Shown: piece by piece, positions 44,220 to 54,000 of the stretch
How the letters are laid out: each line of letters starts with the position of its first letter
How positions within the stretch are numbered: position 1 is the first letter of the stretch
Assembly: GCA_040392005.1 (NCBI GenBank)
Contig: JBEBWT010000008.1
Location: forward strand, 6,137-70,136
Length of the DNA: 64,000 bases
Origin: DASRQK01 sp040392005
Lineage (GTDB): Bacteria; Bacteroidota; Bacteroidia; Sphingobacteriales; Sphingobacteriaceae
Direction: 5' to 3'
Translations under genes and position numbers: made by a program
Notes under the pieces: model-generated
Told to the model about the DNA's origin: nothing
Database searches by the model: none
The model's input: the letters and a program-made list of their open reading frames with translations, nothing else

Positions 44220-45863
44220 ATGACATTATGCCGATATAGCTCCATTTTTATGTTCAGAAATCTGATTTTGCTGCTTGCCTTTTTTGGGACCGTTTTTTTG
44301 ACAGTATTGACAGTAGGGACAGCAGAGGCTGACACAAAAGAAAATGATATAATCGCACCCCCCCCCAAGCGGGAATTGAGGGGAGTCTGGATAGCCACCG
44401 TGGCCAATATTGACTGGCCCTCCCGGTCCGGGCTGCCGATCGCACAGCAAAAATCAGAATTGATCAACATTCTGGACAATCATCAACGGGCCGGTATCAA
44501 TGCCATTTATTTACAGATCCGTCCATCCGCAGACGCTTTCTATGGAAAAGGGGATGAGCCCTGGAGCCGTTTCCTGACCGGGAAGCAGGGACAATCTCCC
44601 AACCCTTACTATGATCCACTGGAGTTTGCCATCGAAGAGGCCCATAAACGGGGGATGGAAATGCACCCCTGGTTCAATCCCTATCGGGCGACCTTTGACC
44701 TGGTACAGGCGAATGTCAGCCCCGATCATATTACCAGAAAGAAGCCGGAGTGGTTTTTTACCTATGGAGGCAAGAAATGGTTCAATCCCGGTATTCCAGA
44801 GGTCCGGGAATATATTATCCAGGTGATACTCAATGTAGTCAGGCAATATGATATTGATGGAGTACATTTTGATGATTATTTCTATCCCTATCCGGACGGG
44901 AACAAGCCGATTCCGGACACGGAAACTTTCCGGAAATATGGTGCCGGATTCAGTACAGTGGCCGACTGGAGGCGGAATAACGTCAATCTGCTGGTCCACG
45001 CGCTTTCTGACAGTATCCGGGCGACCAAGCAATATATCCGTTTTGGGATCAGCCCCTTCGGGATCTGGGATAATGTCAGGGATCATCCCCAGGGTTCAGA
45101 GAGCAATGGCTTCAGCGGTTACCGGCAATTGTATGCGGATGCGATCCGCTGGACTTCCGAAGGCTGGGTGGATTATGTAACTCCGCAATTGTATTTTCCA
45201 TTCAATTACCGGGCAGCACCCTATGAAAAACTGGTGGACTGGTGGAGCCGGCATACCTATGGGCGGCATTTGTATATAGGTCATGCCTCTTACCGGGCAG
45301 ACAATAATACGGAGGGCTGGAAAAATAGGAGCCAGATTCCGGACCAGATCCGCTATCTGAGGGACCGCTCCGAGAGCCAGGGCAGTGTATTTTACAGCTC
45401 CAAATCCATCGTCGGAAATCTGGCGGGCATCCGGGATTCATTGCAGTACGATCTTTACAAATACAAAGCACTGCCTCCGCTTATGTTGTGGCTGGATAGT
45501 GTTCCTCCCCAATCTCCTTCCGGGCTGACCGCCATTACGATCAATGATGGAGCGGCCATCAAACTGGATTGGCTGGCCCCGGATACCGCTGAAGATGGAG
45601 AATTTGCTTATGGGTACGTCGTATACCGGTTCAATGAGGGTGAAAATATCAATCTGGACGATCCGCGGAATATATTGCATATTTCCTATCAGCCGGATCA
45701 ATTGTCCTATACGGACAGCCGGATCAGGAAAGAAGCCCGTTATGTGTATGTGGTGACCGCACTGGACCGTCTCAAAAACGAAAGCCAGCCATCAAACTAT
45801 CTGGCGGTTGTGATTGATGAACGGCAGCAGGCAGAATTGCTGGGCCGGGAAGAACTCAGGTAA
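44220..45863 (+). CDS. GHL10-family secreted glycoside hydrolase-like protein
   Basis: 547 residues from ATG 44220, or 537 from 44250 (MFRNLILLLAFF), whose signal peptide looks more canonical. Seen: RELRGVWIATVANIDWPS, QIRPSADAFY, EFAIEEAHKRGMEMHPWFNPYR, GVHFDDYFYPYP and WRRNNVNLLV, the GHL10 (former DUF187) barrel. A fibronectin-like domain follows (about 440-545). E. coli DigH (YddW) of this family cleaves denuded peptidoglycan glycans, so a cell-wall role is possible. Not linked to the dcw cluster. Confidence 0.85.
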   Translation: MTLCRYSSIFMFRNLILLLAFFGTVFLTVLTVGTAEADTKENDIIAPPPKRELRGVWIATVANIDWPSRSGLPIAQQKSELINILDNHQRAGINAIYLQIRPSADAFYGKGDEPWSRFLTGKQGQSPNPYYDPLEFAIEEAHKRGMEMHPWFNPYRATFDLVQANVSPDHITRKKPEWFFTYGGKKWFNPGIPEVREYIIQVILNVVRQYDIDGVHFDDYFYPYPDGNKPIPDTETFRKYGAGFSTVADWRRNNVNLLVHALSDSIRATKQYIRFGISPFGIWDNVRDHPQGSESNGFSGYRQLYADAIRWTSEGWVDYVTPQLYFPFNYRAAPYEKLVDWWSRHTYGRHLYIGHASYRADNNTEGWKNRSQIPDQIRYLRDRSESQGSVFYSSKSIVGNLAGIRDSLQYDLYKYKALPPLMLWLDSVPPQSPSGLTAITINDGAAIKLDWLAPDTAEDGEFAYGYVVYRFNEGENINLDDPRNILHISYQPDQLSYTDSRIRKEARYVYVVTALDRLKNESQPSNYLAVVIDERQQAELLGREELR

Positions 45864-45927
45864 TTCGTTTGGCTCGAAATTTGTCGGATTTGTGAAAAAT
45901 TGTACAGTTATAAAAAAAATCATTGCT

Positions 45928-46530
45928 ATGAAAAACATAAAAAAACTGAGTTTGGTATTTGTTTTTGTATTCTTTGCCGTCATTGGTGCGCAGGCACAGG
46001 GCATGTTCCAGTTTGGTATCAAGGGTGCATTTAATTATTCAAAATTGAAGTCTGAGGACAACAGATGGTTATCTTCCGACAACAAAACGGGCTATCAGCT
46101 GGGTATCTGGACCCGCATCGGGGGAGTAATCCATGTGCAGCCGGAATTATACCTGACCGGCAAGACCTCTGAAGCCAGTTTTGTGGTCAATGCCAATGAT
46201 GTAAAGGCCGATGTCAATTTTACCTCCCTCGATTTGCCGATATTACTGGGTTCCAGAGTGGGATTGGGCCCGGTAGGACTGCGCTTTCAGGCCGGCCCGC
46301 TGGTCTCTTTTGTTGTGGATAAAAAAGTGGGGGATGCGCTGGAGCAGGTGATTGATATCAATGAATATAAGAACAATACTGTCGCATTAGTAGGCGGAGT
46401 CGGGCTGGATGTTGGTAAATTCAGGGCAGATGTCCGCTATGAACATGCGATGAGCAGCCTGACCAAGGATAATAGTCCGGAACAGAAAATCAATGTCTGG
46501 ACGGTTGGGGTTGGTCTGCGTTTGTTCTAA
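45928..46530 (+). CDS. outer-membrane beta-barrel protein (porin family)
   Basis: 200 residues from ATG 45928 (MKNIKKLSLVFVFVFF). Signal peptide ending GAQAQ, then barrel strands MFQFGIKGAFNYSKL, GYQLGIWTRIGGVIHVQPELYLTG, and the C-terminal NVWTVGVGLRLF with terminal Phe, which BAM recognises. Function unknown. The frame opens 114 bases earlier but the signal peptide fixes the start. Confidence 0.85.
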   Translation: MKNIKKLSLVFVFVFFAVIGAQAQGMFQFGIKGAFNYSKLKSEDNRWLSSDNKTGYQLGIWTRIGGVIHVQPELYLTGKTSEASFVVNANDVKADVNFTSLDLPILLGSRVGLGPVGLRFQAGPLVSFVVDKKVGDALEQVIDINEYKNNTVALVGGVGLDVGKFRADVRYEHAMSSLTKDNSPEQKINVWTVGVGLRLF

Positions 46531-46548
46531 TTCATTCCGAATATTTGA

Positions 46549-46588
46549 AAAGGTTGCCACAAGTCTGCCCGATACAGGCACCTTTATT
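46549..46588 (+). terminator. terminator of the barrel gene
   Basis: AAAGGTTGCC (46549-46558) pairs with GGCACCTTT (46577-46585) with one bulged T; loop of 18 bases; weak T-run. Moderate support. Confidence 0.45.
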
Positions 46589-46600
46589 GACCCAAACAGC

Positions 46601-46615
46601 TTAGAATAATTCTAA
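46601..46615. promoter_or_regulatory. 7-1-7 palindrome upstream of the sdh operon
   Basis: TTAGAAT-A-ATTCTAA, a perfect inverted repeat 46 bases before the sdh -7 box. Fur-superfamily sites (PerR, Fur) have this 7-1-7 layout. The factor is inferred, not known. Confidence 0.45.
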
Positions 46616-46661
46616 ATTGTTTATTTTTCACCTTTGTTTTTTACTATATAGAATCAATTGG

Positions 46662-46669
46662 TAGATTTG
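46662..46669 (+). promoter_or_regulatory. -7 box TAGATTTG of the sdh operon
   Basis: Full TAnnTTTG match, 48 bases before the sdhC ATG. A TTTG at 46633-46636 is 25 bases upstream. Confidence 0.5.
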
Positions 46670-46717
46670 CTTACCAAAATTAAGTAAATCATCAACATAG
46701 ATTAATCAATATAGATA

Positions 46718-47491
46718 ATGAGCAAAGGTAAACATCTGTTGTCTTCCACAGTAGGGAAGAAACTGATCATGAGTCTGACCGGTTTATTCTTGTGCATGTT
46801 TTTGATTGTGCACCTGATCGGCAACCTCCAGTTATTTTATAGTGATAGTGGGAAGGCTTTCAATGATTATGCCTATACCATGACCCATTTTACACCTATC
46901 AAGGTGGTTTCCTATCTGTTGTACAGTTCGATCATCATCCATGCCGTTTATGCCCTGATCCTGACTCTGCGCAACAAAAAAGCCCGCCCGATCGGTTATG
47001 CATCCTACAATGGCGCGGCCAACAGTGCCTGGAATTCCAGAAATATGGGCTTGCTGGGGACGGTATTGCTGGTCTTTATCGTGACCCACATGAACCATTT
47101 CTGGTGGAAATACCATAATGACCAGGTCCCTTACATCGAGTACCGGACCGACCTGATGACCAATGAAACCACCGTTACCGAACTGGCGGCAGTAGAATTC
47201 AACGATTATGTAAAATACATTGACAATGGAGTGGAGATTACCAAAGCGCGTGATCTTTACAAACAAGTGGATTTTACTTTTCAGGAATGGTACTGGGTGG
47301 CCCTGTATGTGATCGCCATGATCGCTATGGGCTTCCACCTGATCCACGGATTCAAAAGCGCATTTCAGTCCCTGGGATTTTCACATAAAAAATATGCGCC
47401 GGTAATCAAATTTATCGGTGTCTGGATATTTGGGGTGCTGATACCGGCCGGATTTGCGGCAATGCCACTCTTTTTCTTTTTTCTAAAATAA
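46718..47491 (+). CDS. sdhC: succinate dehydrogenase / fumarate reductase cytochrome b subunit
   Basis: 257 residues with five membrane helices. Single-polypeptide di-heme cytochrome b of the Bacteroidota type. Seen: SSTVGKKLIMSLTGLFLCMFLIVHLIGNLQ, a second helix with HAVYALIL, THMNHFWWKYH, and MGFHLIHGFKSAFQSLGF; the histidines are the likely heme ligands. Anchors SdhAB and exchanges electrons with menaquinone. First gene of sdhCAB, 10 bases before sdhA. Confidence 0.94.
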   Translation: MSKGKHLLSSTVGKKLIMSLTGLFLCMFLIVHLIGNLQLFYSDSGKAFNDYAYTMTHFTPIKVVSYLLYSSIIIHAVYALILTLRNKKARPIGYASYNGAANSAWNSRNMGLLGTVLLVFIVTHMNHFWWKYHNDQVPYIEYRTDLMTNETTVTELAAVEFNDYVKYIDNGVEITKARDLYKQVDFTFQEWYWVALYVIAMIAMGFHLIHGFKSAFQSLGFSHKKYAPVIKFIGVWIFGVLIPAGFAAMPLFFFFLK

Positions 47492-47501
47492 TAAAACAGT
47501 T

Positions 47502-49433
47502 ATGTTAGATTCAAAAGTACCTGAAGGTCCATTGGCCGAAAAATGGTCAAAGCATAAATTTAACCTCAAGTTGGTCAATCCGGCCAATAAACGTAAATAT
47601 ACTATTATTGTAGTGGGTACCGGATTGGCCGGGGCCTCGGCTGCCGCTTCCCTCGGTGAGCTGGGCTATAATGTAAAGGCATTCTGCTATCAGGACAGCC
47701 CCCGCAGGGCACACTCGATCGCAGCCCAGGGCGGGATCAATGCCGCCAAGAATTACCAGAATGACGGTGACAGTGTGTATCGTCTGTTTTATGACACCAT
47801 CAAAGGTGGGGATTACCGGGCGAGGGAAGCCAATGTTTACCGCCTGGCCGAAGTATCAGTCAATATCATTGACCAGTGTGTGGCGCAGGGAGTGCCCTTT
47901 GCAAGGGAATACGGTGGCCTGCTGGACAACCGCTCTTTCGGAGGTGCACAGGTGTCCCGTACCTTTTATGCCAGGGGACAGACCGGTCAGCAATTGCTGC
48001 TGGGAGCGTACTCCGCATTGAATCGGCAGATCCATGCCGGCAAGGTGGAAATGTTCAACCGGCACGAGATGCTGGATGTGGTGACCATTGATGGTCATGC
48101 CCGCGGGATCGTCACCCGCAATATGGTGACAGGTGAGATCGAATCCCATGCCGGACACGCCGTGCTGCTTTGTACCGGAGGGTACGGAAACGTATTTTTC
48201 CTCTCGACCAATGCGATGGGCTGTAACGTGACGGCTGCCTGGCGGGCGCACAAAAGGGGTGCTTTCTTTGGCAATCCCTGCTACACGCAGATCCACCCGA
48301 CCTGTATTCCGGTGACCGGTGACCATCAGTCCAAACTGACACTGATGTCGGAATCCCTGCGGAATGACGGAAGGGTGTGGGTTCCGAAAACTGTGGAACT
48401 GGCACAAAAACTACGCCGTGGCGAAATTAAAGTGTCCGATATCAAAGAAGAGGACCGGGATTATTACCTGGAACGCAAGTATCCATCTTTTGGTAACCTG
48501 GTACCACGCGATGTAGCCTCGCGGAATGCAAAGGAAGTGGTGGATGAAGGCCGTGGTGTGGGTGCTTCGGGTGTGGCCGTCTATCTGGATTTCGAAGATG
48601 CGATCAATCGCCTCGGTGAAGATGCGGTCAGGGCCAAATATGGCAACCTGTTTGATATGTACTATCAGATTACCGACGAAAACCCTTACAAACAACCGAT
48701 GCGAATCTATCCGGCCGTCCATTATACAATGGGCGGACTGTGGGTGGACTACAATCTGATGACGACCGTGCCTGGTCTGTATGCACTGGGTGAATGTAAT
48801 TTCTCGGATCACGGGGCCAACCGGCTGGGGGCATCTGCCCTGATGCAGGGTCTGGCCGATGGTTATTTCGTGATCCCTTATACAGTGGGTGATTATCTGG
48901 CAGGACTTGGTTTCGATCCGGTGAACAAAAACCATCCGAACTTTGAGAAAACCCGCCAGGAAGTAGAGAGCCGGATCAACCGCCTTTTGTCCCTGAAAGG
49001 CAACAAAACAGTCGATGATATCCACAAAAAACTGGGGCATATCATGTGGGAATACTGTGGAATGGCCCGGAATGAGGAGGGACTGAAAAAAGCAAAGGAA
49101 TTGATCCGCGAATTGAGAGAAGAATTCTGGACGTATGCGAAGGTATTGGGTGAAAATGAGGAAATGAACCAATCCCTCGAAAAAGCAGGCCGGGTGGCAG
49201 ACTTTCTGGAGCTGGGCGAATTGATGGTGGACGATGCACTGAACCGGGAGGAATCCTGCGGTGGACACTTCCGGATCGAAAGCCAGACCGAAGAAGGGGA
49301 GGCCAAACGGGACGACGACAGATTCACCTATGTATCCGCATGGGAATTCAAAGGAGATCAGCAGGATGAAGTCCTGCATAAAGAAGAGCTGGTATTTGAA
49401 AATGTCAAATTGACCCAGCGCAGTTATAAATAA
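47502..49433 (+). CDS. sdhA: succinate dehydrogenase / fumarate reductase flavoprotein
   Basis: 643 residues. FAD covalently bound at the His in RRAHSIAAQGGINAA. Also GTGLAGASAAASLGELGY, HPTCIPVTGDHQSKLTLMSESLRNDG, HYTMGGLWVDY, and the late GECNFSDHGANRLGASALMQG. Interconverts succinate and fumarate. Bacteroidota-type length. Confidence 0.97.
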   Translation: MLDSKVPEGPLAEKWSKHKFNLKLVNPANKRKYTIIVVGTGLAGASAAASLGELGYNVKAFCYQDSPRRAHSIAAQGGINAAKNYQNDGDSVYRLFYDTIKGGDYRAREANVYRLAEVSVNIIDQCVAQGVPFAREYGGLLDNRSFGGAQVSRTFYARGQTGQQLLLGAYSALNRQIHAGKVEMFNRHEMLDVVTIDGHARGIVTRNMVTGEIESHAGHAVLLCTGGYGNVFFLSTNAMGCNVTAAWRAHKRGAFFGNPCYTQIHPTCIPVTGDHQSKLTLMSESLRNDGRVWVPKTVELAQKLRRGEIKVSDIKEEDRDYYLERKYPSFGNLVPRDVASRNAKEVVDEGRGVGASGVAVYLDFEDAINRLGEDAVRAKYGNLFDMYYQITDENPYKQPMRIYPAVHYTMGGLWVDYNLMTTVPGLYALGECNFSDHGANRLGASALMQGLADGYFVIPYTVGDYLAGLGFDPVNKNHPNFEKTRQEVESRINRLLSLKGNKTVDDIHKKLGHIMWEYCGMARNEEGLKKAKELIRELREEFWTYAKVLGENEEMNQSLEKAGRVADFLELGELMVDDALNREESCGGHFRIESQTEEGEAKRDDDRFTYVSAWEFKGDQQDEVLHKEELVFENVKLTQRSYK

Positions 49434-49463
49434 CAGGATATTCAGGTTAAAATCATAAATAAG

Positions 49464-50234
49464 ATGAGTGGTAACATGAACCTGACGCTGAAAGTCTGGC
49501 GCCAGAAAAACACAGATACAAGAGGCAGATTTGTCACCTATCAGGCAAATAACATCTCACAGGATATGTCATTCCTGGAAATGCTGGATGTGGTCAATGA
49601 AGAATTGGTCAGAAAGAATGAAGACCCAATTCATTTTGATCATGATTGCCGCGAGGGGATTTGCGGGATGTGCTCACTGCATATCAATGGCCGTCCGCAC
49701 GGACCCAATCAGGGGACGACTACCTGCCAACTGCATATGCGCAGCTTTCATGACGGGCAGACCATTGTGATCGAGCCGTGGAGAGCATCCGCTTTCCCGG
49801 TCATCAAGGATCTGGCGGTTGATCGCTCGGCCTTTGAGCGGATTCAGCAGGCCGGAGGCTTTGTCAATGTCAATACCGGTGGGGTACCCGATGCCAATGT
49901 GATCCCTATCCCCAAAGTGGTAGCGGACGAGGCTTTTGAATCGGCCACCTGTATCGGTTGCGGAGCCTGTGTAGCAGCCTGTAAGAATGCTTCTGCCATG
50001 TTGTTCGTTTCGGCCAAAGTCTCCCAGTTTGCATTATTGCCACAGGGACAGACTGAACGTTACAGCCGTGCCCAGGCAATGGTAGCACAGATGGATGCCG
50101 AAGGTTTTGGCAGTTGTACCAATACCGGTGCCTGTGAGGCTGAGTGCCCGGTGGGGATCAAACTCACTAATATTGCCCGGCTGAACCGGGAATACCTGAA
50201 CGCAAAGGTATTCCAACAGGAAGACGCCCATTAA
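49464..50234 (+). CDS. sdhB: succinate dehydrogenase / fumarate reductase iron-sulfur subunit
   Basis: 256 residues. 2Fe-2S ligands in CREGICGMCSLHINGRPHG with a distal TTCQL, then CIGCGACVAACKN and CTNTGACEAECPVGI for the 4Fe-4S and 3Fe-4S clusters. Carries electrons from FAD to cytochrome b. Last gene of the operon, 30 bases after sdhA. Confidence 0.96.
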   Translation: MSGNMNLTLKVWRQKNTDTRGRFVTYQANNISQDMSFLEMLDVVNEELVRKNEDPIHFDHDCREGICGMCSLHINGRPHGPNQGTTTCQLHMRSFHDGQTIVIEPWRASAFPVIKDLAVDRSAFERIQQAGGFVNVNTGGVPDANVIPIPKVVADEAFESATCIGCGACVAACKNASAMLFVSAKVSQFALLPQGQTERYSRAQAMVAQMDAEGFGSCTNTGACEAECPVGIKLTNIARLNREYLNAKVFQQEDAH

Positions 50235-50264
50235 AATTTAGCTGCAAATTTAACTGCAAGACCT

Positions 50265-51032
50265 ATGAAATTTGCCAAATCTCTACTGCTAATGGTGATG
50301 ATACTCACCATTATTGGCCCAAAAGTACAGGCACAGCAGCATGATTACGACAAAAACGTCCTCAAGCTGCATCTCAGCCCCATGGTACTCAACAATTATG
50401 GGCTTCAATACGAGCGGATGCTCAGCAAAAAAATTTCAGTAGCAGTTTCAGGACGGTTTATGCCCCAGGGACCAGTACCTTTTCTGGATAAACTGGAGTC
50501 CATTATTGATGACCCTGCCACTTTCAGTGATTTACAATCCCTGCAAATGGGCGGGACGGCCGTGACCCCGGAGATCCGGTTTTATCTGGGCAGGCATGAT
50601 GGCCCGAGGGGTTTTTATATTGCGCCCTATACGTCGTTCAGCAGATACAATCTCCGGCTGGATGATTTCCTCCTGACGATTACGGATGAAGATACACAAA
50701 CCGAACTGCGCAAGGAAATGGATTTACAGGGAAGCATCAAAGGCTTCACCGGTGGTCTGATGCTTGGTGCCCAATGGCGTTTTGGTAAATCGGTTTACCT
50801 GGACTGGTGGTTCCTCGGGGCCTCATACGGTTCCGCAAAGGGCAATCTGGATGCGACGGTGCCGGAAACACTGTCCCAGGAGTGGCAGGATGAACTGAGA
50901 GACCGGATCGAAGGCCTGAGCGTACCCATGGTAAAGTTTGAACCCACAGTGCATGCACATGGTGTCAATTCCAGGATCAGTGGTCCCTGGGCCGGCATCA
51001 AAAGCGGTCTGTCCCTCGGTATCAAATTTTAG
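50265..51032 (+). CDS. conserved outer-membrane barrel-like protein
   Basis: 255 residues. Signal peptide ending VQAQQ, then barrel strands (LSPMVLNNYGLQYERMLSKKISVAV, VTPEIRFYLG, RGFYIAPYTSFSRYN, GLMLGAQWRFG, GIKSGLSLGIKF). Resembles the DUF3575-type barrels but I am not certain of the family. It follows sdhB after 30 bases, so may share its transcript. Confidence 0.75.
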   Translation: MKFAKSLLLMVMILTIIGPKVQAQQHDYDKNVLKLHLSPMVLNNYGLQYERMLSKKISVAVSGRFMPQGPVPFLDKLESIIDDPATFSDLQSLQMGGTAVTPEIRFYLGRHDGPRGFYIAPYTSFSRYNLRLDDFLLTITDEDTQTELRKEMDLQGSIKGFTGGLMLGAQWRFGKSVYLDWWFLGASYGSAKGNLDATVPETLSQEWQDELRDRIEGLSVPMVKFEPTVHAHGVNSRISGPWAGIKSGLSLGIKF

Positions 51033-51040
51033 GTCGTTTT

Positions 51041-51070
51041 ATTAGCTTTTTGTATCTTGCAAAAGCTAAT
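51041..51070. repeat. 10-bp inverted repeat abutting the kinase start
   Basis: ATTAGCTTTT (51041-51050) and AAAAGCTAAT (51061-51070) are perfect reverse complements around a 10-base loop, ending at the first base of the TTG start (51070-51072). May occlude translation, be an operator, or end the upstream transcript. Confidence 0.65.
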
Positions 51071-54000
51071 TGAATGTCAGATTGAGTACTGTTGTCAAAA
51101 TAAGGTTGTTACTGGTCTTATTGACCGTTTGTTTTTTTGTAACGGCAGTTACGGTCCGGTTTACCTATGACCGGAATGAAATCCTGCAGCGGGAAGCCCG
51201 CAAACTCGAACAAAATCTACGCCACAAAGAGGAAGTGATCGCTGCCTTCGTTGCGGATGCGCAATGGATGGAAAAACTCCGTTCCACCTCATCAACTGAC
51301 CGGAAGTATGCAGAGCAAATCATTGCTTATCTGACCGATAGACACCATATTCTGGTCTATACCTATACGGGCAATGACTTGCAATTCTGGTCTTCGGAAA
51401 AGCTGATGCCCGAAGATTTCCGGGGACCCAGTCAACCTTCCCTTACGCTGCGGCTGGACAATGGCTGGTATCATGCCATTCAACATAAAGAGGCTGATTT
51501 TTCAGCCGTGTTTTATATTCCCATCAAAGCCGAATACCAGCGAACAAACGAATATCTCAGGAATCGGTTTTCGGAAGATCTTATTGGTACCAATCATCTG
51601 GATATTGCCGATTATAGTGACCGGTTGGTTTATAATATCCGGAATCAGGCGGGCCAGTTTCTTTTTGCGGTCAAACTGAATGCGAACCAGTTTGATAACT
51701 TTTATTCGGATCTGGAATTGTGGATGTGGTTTCTGGGAGGGTTGTCCACCTTATTGCTGGTCCATCTGTTTTGTATGGTCCTGGCAAATATGGGACATGG
51801 CTGGCTTTCTGTTGTGTTGTTTGGAGCAATCCTGAGCGGTCTTCGGCTGGCAGAATTAACGTTCAACTCGAATACCTCCAGCTTTAGTATCGGGATTTTT
51901 AATCCCCAGTATTATGCTTCCAGTGCATTGTTTCCCAATTTGGGTGGGTTTTTTATCAACATTGCCTTGTTCACCTGGTTTCTTGGATTCATATTTATCA
52001 TCCGGCAAAAGCTGAAAATCCACCAGATTTTCAAGAATATATATGGTGCGGTTGCCTTGCTGTCGCTGATCGCGATCTGTTTGTTTGCAATTGCCCATTT
52101 TCTGAGCAATACATTTCATGACCTGGTCAATCATTCGATCATCAATTTTGATGTCACAGATATTCTCAACCTGGACCTGTATAGTTGGGTAGGGATATTC
52201 GCACTCTGTCTGGGAATGCTGGGCATGCTGTTTGCCATTGCGGTAGCTTCCTATCTTGGGAAATTGACACAACTGCCGGCCCGGAAATTTTATGGATTGC
52301 AGGCAGGTATATTTTTGCTGATTCTCGGTATTATGCAGTTGTTGGGAAAACCGGATATTTATTTTCTGTTGCTTTCCGGGTTGATATTCCTGATTTCCTG
52401 GTTTTCCCGTTCGGGCAAGCGTTTTACTTTTGCCTTTGGCATCTGGGTCCTGTTGCTGATCGCAACGATTGCATCATTGAAGCAGAGTGAATTCCAGCGT
52501 CAGAAGAGGGAAGAGACCCAGAAACTGGCTATTTTGAAGCTGGAGGATGTGGATGATGCCAATGCGCTTGCCTTATTTATAGATCTTGAAAAAGAGATCC
52601 TTGCGGACTCTGCGATCAGGGATTATTTCAGACAACCCGATCCGCAATCAAGGGATCAGGTCAATGAGCATCTGAAAACCGTTTATTTCAGTGGTTACCT
52701 TTCCAAATACGAGTTTACGGCTGATTTGTACAATGCCCAATTGTTGCCGATCGGGTCCAGTCCCAGGGACAAACTGTCTATTTACAGGGACAGGGTCATT
52801 TCCGGAGCGATCAAGGTTTCTGAAAATTTTTACAGGAGCAACAGCAGTTTTGGCAACTTTGAATATTTTGCGTTGTTTCCGATTGCTGTGGGGGACGATT
52901 TTCTGGGGATTCTGCTGCTCGATATGCAGAACCGATCATTCAGCCAGTATGTATCCTATCCGGGGGTACTGGCAGACAGCCGCCTCAATCTGCGCCAGAC
53001 CGAAGGGATCGCCACGTATGCTTTTGCCTTTTACCGCTCCGGTCAATTGATCAATCAAACCGGAAAATACGTGTATCCTGTAAGTGACAGCGTATATTTT
53101 CCGCTGGGAATCCGGGAGTTTAAAAAAGTGGGCAGGGATCATGGATTCTCCCACATGGCCTATAAACCCAATCAGCGTACGACGATCGTTCTGAGTAAAC
53201 CCCAGCATGGAGTATGGATGCAATTTGCCGCACTTTCTTTCTTTTTTCTGGTATTTCTGGTATTTTTCATTGTGGTTTCATTTCTGACCTGGCTGATTAC
53301 TACCCTCAATGAAAACAATTTCAGTTTCAGGAATCTCCGGTGGAATTTTTCCCTGCTTTCAAACAGAACCCTGTACAGCACCCGGATTCAGTTGTTTATT
53401 GTTGCTGCGGTTGTTTTTACCTTGATTATAGCGGGCCTGATCACTTATTGGAGTGTCAGCAGCCAGTTTGTGGAACAGCAGGAAAGCACGATTTCGAAGA
53501 ATGCCTGGGAGATCGCCAAAGGGCTGGAATCCCAGATTTTGAGAAATGATGTTGTGATCGGACAGGAAGATATTGAAAAGTTCCGTGTCATTGCCGAGTC
53601 CAATGCACTGGATCTGAATCTCTATAACACGGATGGTCAGTTGATTTATACAACCCAGCCACGCATTTATGATCTGAAATTGATCTCTGATTATATCAAT
53701 CCGCGGGCGTTGGATCATCTGGGATATTATGCCCGGTCCCAATATGTACAGGGAGAAAATATCGGGTCACTTAACTATATTACAGCCTATACCAGTATCC
53801 GGAACGCATCCTATGAACCGATGGCTTTTTTGAGCCTGCCCAATTATATGAGCCAGCAGGAATTTGATAAAAACATCGGAAGCTTGCTCAATACCCTGAT
53901 CAATATCTATGCACTGGTCATTCTGGTGCTGGGATTATTTGCCGTTTTCGTTGCAAACAAAATCACTGCGCCCCTGCTGCTGGTCCAGCGGAGTCTGGCA

